A DNA stretch of 33,383 bases from positions 1-33,383 of IMG/VR virus record IMGVR_UViG_3300025120_011018. One strand, 5' to 3'. Positions 31,365 to 33,383 of the stretch are shown here, in pieces. The notes beneath the pieces were generated by a model. It saw only the letters and a list, made by a program, of their open reading frames with translations. It was not told the DNA's origin and ran no database searches. The position numbers and the translations under genes are program-made. The first letter of the stretch is position 1. Every line of letters begins with the position of its first letter. Source of the DNA: a virus.

Positions 31365-31981
31365 TGGCTTTAATACCAATGGTGGTGGAAACCACTAGCA
31401 AAGGCGAACGTGCATACGATATCTATAGTAGACTGCTAAAAGATAGAATAGTCATGCTTAATGGGGTAGTAGAAGATCAAATGGCTAACAGTGTAATTGC
31501 ACAACTATTGTTTTTAGAATCAGAAGATCCTGACAAAGATATATTACTTTATATAAATTCGCCAGGTGGTCAAGTAAGTGCAGGACTTGGCATATACGAT
31601 ACTATGCAGTTCATCAAGTGTGATGTCAGCACAGTGGTAATTGGACAAGCATGTTCAATGGGTAGTTTCCTAGCAAACGCAGGTGCCGCTGGTAAACGTA
31701 TTGTGTTACCAGAATCGCGTACAATGATACACAGGGTAAGTTCAGGCACACGTGGCACCTCCGGCACAGTACACGTACAAGAGCTACAATTTGAAGATGC
31801 TATACGTAGTATGGAGGAGTCAAAAAAAGTTAACAGAAGACTTACTGAATTATATGTGCGTCATAACACTGCTGGCAAAACGTATGAAGAAATGGCAGAA
31901 ACAATGAAGTTTGATACATTTTTAACTGCACAAGAAGCAGTTGAATGGGGACTAGCTGACAAGGTAGTGGAGAACAGATAG
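31364..31981 (+). CDS. clpP: ClpP-like serine protease
   Basis: 205 residues, normal ClpP length. Ser98 in [19 protein letters not shown], His123 in [11 protein letters not shown] and Asp184 in [20 protein letters not shown] form the triad. Handle-domain residues [20 protein letters not shown] and [14 protein letters not shown] are kept. It begins [20 protein letters not shown], the family's axial loop and hydrophobic-pocket region. Phage ClpP may act with host ClpX/A, mature virion proteins or alter host proteolysis. No ATPase partner is in the window. ATG overlaps the QueD-like stop; it shares the last base with the next gene's GTG. Confidence 0.93.
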   Translation: MALIPMVVETTSKGERAYDIYSRLLKDRIVMLNGVVEDQMANSVIAQLLFLESEDPDKDILLYINSPGGQVSAGLGIYDTMQFIKCDVSTVVIGQACSMGSFLANAGAAGKRIVLPESRTMIHRVSSGTRGTSGTVHVQELQFEDAIRSMEESKKVNRRLTELYVRHNTAGKTYEEMAETMKFDTFLTAQEAVEWGLADKVVENR

Positions 31982-32835
31982 TGCAACTTGAAGCAACTAA
32001 AAATATATCCATGCTAATGGCCACACGTGGTCGTCCTGAATTAGCATTTAAAAGTATGAAGAGTTTAATTGATCATGCTGATAATGTAGATGAGATAGAA
32101 TTCTTAGTTGCAATAGACAATGATGATAGTGCAAGTCATGATTATTTTACAAAAACCATTGTTCCTTGGTTTGAAGAAAATGAATATGATATTCTACTAA
32201 TGAGTTTTGATAGAATGGGATATGCAAAACTACATGAATATATGCGACACTTAGCACTGGACAGTAAAGGTGCATGGTTAGTAATTTGGAATGACGATGC
32301 TGTTATGGATACTAAAGATTGGGATAAAGAAATTACAAGTTATACAGGACAATTTAAACTGTTAGCATTTACAGATAATCATAACCAACACCCATATAGT
32401 ATTTTTCCAATATTACCAAGAGAATGGTTAGTGCTATTTGGAACCTTAAGTCCACAACAGGCAAACGATGCATGGGTATCACAGGTTGCATATGTTAACG
32501 ATATATTTCAACGTATAGAAACTTCAGTTACACATGACAGACATGACCTAACAGGTAACAACAATGATCAGACTTTTGCAGAGAGGCAATTTTTAGAGGG
32601 TGATGAGACCAATCCAGAAGATGCATTTCATCCTGCTATGGTTAACCTAAAAGAGCATTATTGTGACAAAGTATCCTGGTATTTAAAACGTATAGGGCAA
32701 GACACTGGACGTTGGGATCGTGTGGTACGTAAAGAAGTAAAGCCTTTTGCACTTATGCATGAAAACGATCCAAATAAGCATCTTGGAACGTTTGTAAAAC
32801 AAAAAGACGGAACAACAATAAACGTGAGGAAATAA
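31981..32835 (+). CDS. GT-A-like glycosyltransferase (paralogue of 4414-5112)
   Basis: 284 residues from GTG 31981, sharing a base with the ClpP stop. ISMLMATRGRPELAFKSMKS opens the GT-A fold, FLVAIDNDDSASHDYF gives the first acidic motif, and AWLVIWNDDAVMDTKDWDKE the DDA metal-binding motif; TGNNNDQTFA follows late. The same motifs in the same order occur in 4414-5112, so these two are paralogues (duplication or repeat acquisition). The C-terminal 60 residues (DKVSWYLKRIGQDTGRWDRV) are extra and basic. Probably transfers a sugar in the cytosol; target unknown. Confidence 0.7.
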   Translation: MQLEATKNISMLMATRGRPELAFKSMKSLIDHADNVDEIEFLVAIDNDDSASHDYFTKTIVPWFEENEYDILLMSFDRMGYAKLHEYMRHLALDSKGAWLVIWNDDAVMDTKDWDKEITSYTGQFKLLAFTDNHNQHPYSIFPILPREWLVLFGTLSPQQANDAWVSQVAYVNDIFQRIETSVTHDRHDLTGNNNDQTFAERQFLEGDETNPEDAFHPAMVNLKEHYCDKVSWYLKRIGQDTGRWDRVVRKEVKPFALMHENDPNKHLGTFVKQKDGTTINVRK

Positions 32836-32836
32836 A

Positions 32837-33383
32837 ATGAAAAAAATATTTGTTACATGGCATGACGTTCAAAGGCAAACACAAGAAATACTACGCCAAA
32901 TGCAAAAGGAATCATGGAAGCCAGACTATATTGTTGGAATTACACGTGGTGGATTAAATCCTAGTAACTTGTTAAGTCAATACTTAGATATCACAATGTA
33001 CACACTCGATGTAAGACTACGTGATGGTAAGCATGTTCCTTGCGAAAGTAATAAAAAACTTGCAGAAATTGCATTTGGTATGAACAATGGCAAAGCAAGT
33101 GGGTCTCGTTGGGACGTAGGACAACGTAAGAAAATATTGATTGTTGATGATATTAACGATTCAGGTGCAACTATCAATTGGATTAAACAAGATTGGGAAC
33201 GTACAATTAAACGTGCAGTAGGCGACACAACTGATATTGGTTATGTATGGGATACCATTTGGAACCAAACTACGAAGTTTGCAGTTTTATTTGATAACAC
33301 TGCAAGTGAAGCAGAGATTGGTGTTGACTATTCTGCAGAAGAAATTAACAAAGTAGACGACCCAAGTTGGATTGTTTTTCCGT
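32837..33383 (+). CDS. Phosphoribosyltransferase, 3' end missing
   Basis: Starts at ATG 32837 with GAGGAAATAAA upstream; 182 residues lie in the window and the frame runs off the right edge. The fold is type I PRTase: KPDYIVGITRGGLNPSNLLS (first strand and loop), a flexible region with LDVRLRDGK, and ILIVDDINDSGATINWI (about 97-113), the PRPP-binding motif with two adjacent Asp. It resembles xanthine/hypoxanthine-guanine PRTases, which turn a purine base into its nucleotide. With guaC and folE it would support purine handling. Which base is used cannot be said from this part. Confidence 0.8.
   Translation, partial: MKKIFVTWHDVQRQTQEILRQMQKESWKPDYIVGITRGGLNPSNLLSQYLDITMYTLDVRLRDGKHVPCESNKKLAEIAFGMNNGKASGSRWDVGQRKKILIVDDINDSGATINWIKQDWERTIKRAVGDTTDIGYVWDTIWNQTTKFAVLFDNTASEAEIGVDYSAEEINKVDDPSWIVFP

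Noticed and set aside
1-33383. tRNA genes, IS elements, integrase, CRISPR array, origin
   Set aside because: I looked for cloverleaf ends, terminal inverted repeats, transposase motifs and spaced repeats and saw none.

Overview
This window is one densely packed, single-strand (+) block of a large tailed-phage genome of the T4-like (myovirus) type. The strongest evidence is a family-B DNA polymerase of gp43 type, a gp45-like sliding clamp and a DsbA-like small DNA-binding protein in a row. Around them are many short-overlap genes (ATGA and TAATG junctions), low G+C by eye, and accessory genes typical of marine myoviruses: 2OG-Fe(II) oxygenases, ClpP, FolE, a QueD-like protein, glycosyltransferases and small Lys/Cys-rich modules. 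A marine host is likely. A SAR11-type or other alpha/gammaproteobacterial host would fit, but the sequence does not fix it. I saw no tRNA, rRNA, IS element, integrase or CRISPR array, and no convincing gene on the minus strand.

Layout. Positions 1-4411: the tail of a Dps/ferritin-like gene, then charged hypothetical proteins, two of which carry small Cys/Lys-rich modules. Positions 4414-10102: a glycan cluster with three glycosyltransferase-like genes, a radical SAM enzyme, a further glycosyltransferase-like gene, a Rossmann protein and an SGNH hydrolase that seems to start at ATA. Positions 10141-16224: the replication/DNA-modification block (DsbA-like, DNA polymerase, methyltransferase-like, sliding clamp, and a TGT/DpdA-like base-exchange enzyme overlapping the clamp by one base). 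Positions 16275-19494: a methyltransferase, two marine-phage hypotheticals (one possibly a T-fold protein), an NqrM-like membrane protein, a GMP reductase and a small membrane protein. Positions 19551-25670: a second glycan cluster (glycosyltransferase, GalE, 2OG oxygenase, PLP aminotransferase, glycosyltransferase, Rossmann protein). Positions 25736-33383: FolE, a secreted BMP/PnrA-type solute-binding protein with a structured leader, a second 2OG oxygenase, two SGNH-type proteins, a HIT protein, an acidic protein, a QueD-like protein, ClpP, another glycosyltransferase and a truncated phosphoribosyltransferase.

How it fits together. FolE and the QueD-like protein are early steps of 7-deazaguanine synthesis. 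The DpdA-like enzyme is the expected final step that places the deazapurine in DNA, and it sits directly behind the replication clamp. GMP reductase, a PRPP-type phosphoribosyltransferase and a BMP-family (often nucleoside-binding) periplasmic protein suggest a purine-handling layer around this pathway; that link is inference. QueE and QueC are not in the window.

Regulation. Five gene-upstream sites and one intragenic site carry a -35 TTGACA (TTGACT once), exactly 17 bp, and a -10 TATAAT. Three intergenic gaps carry CTAAATA, which resembles the T4-type late promoter element. Two roughly 95-base gaps (7542-7639 and 26426-26523) contain nested inverted repeats and may be structured leader RNAs.
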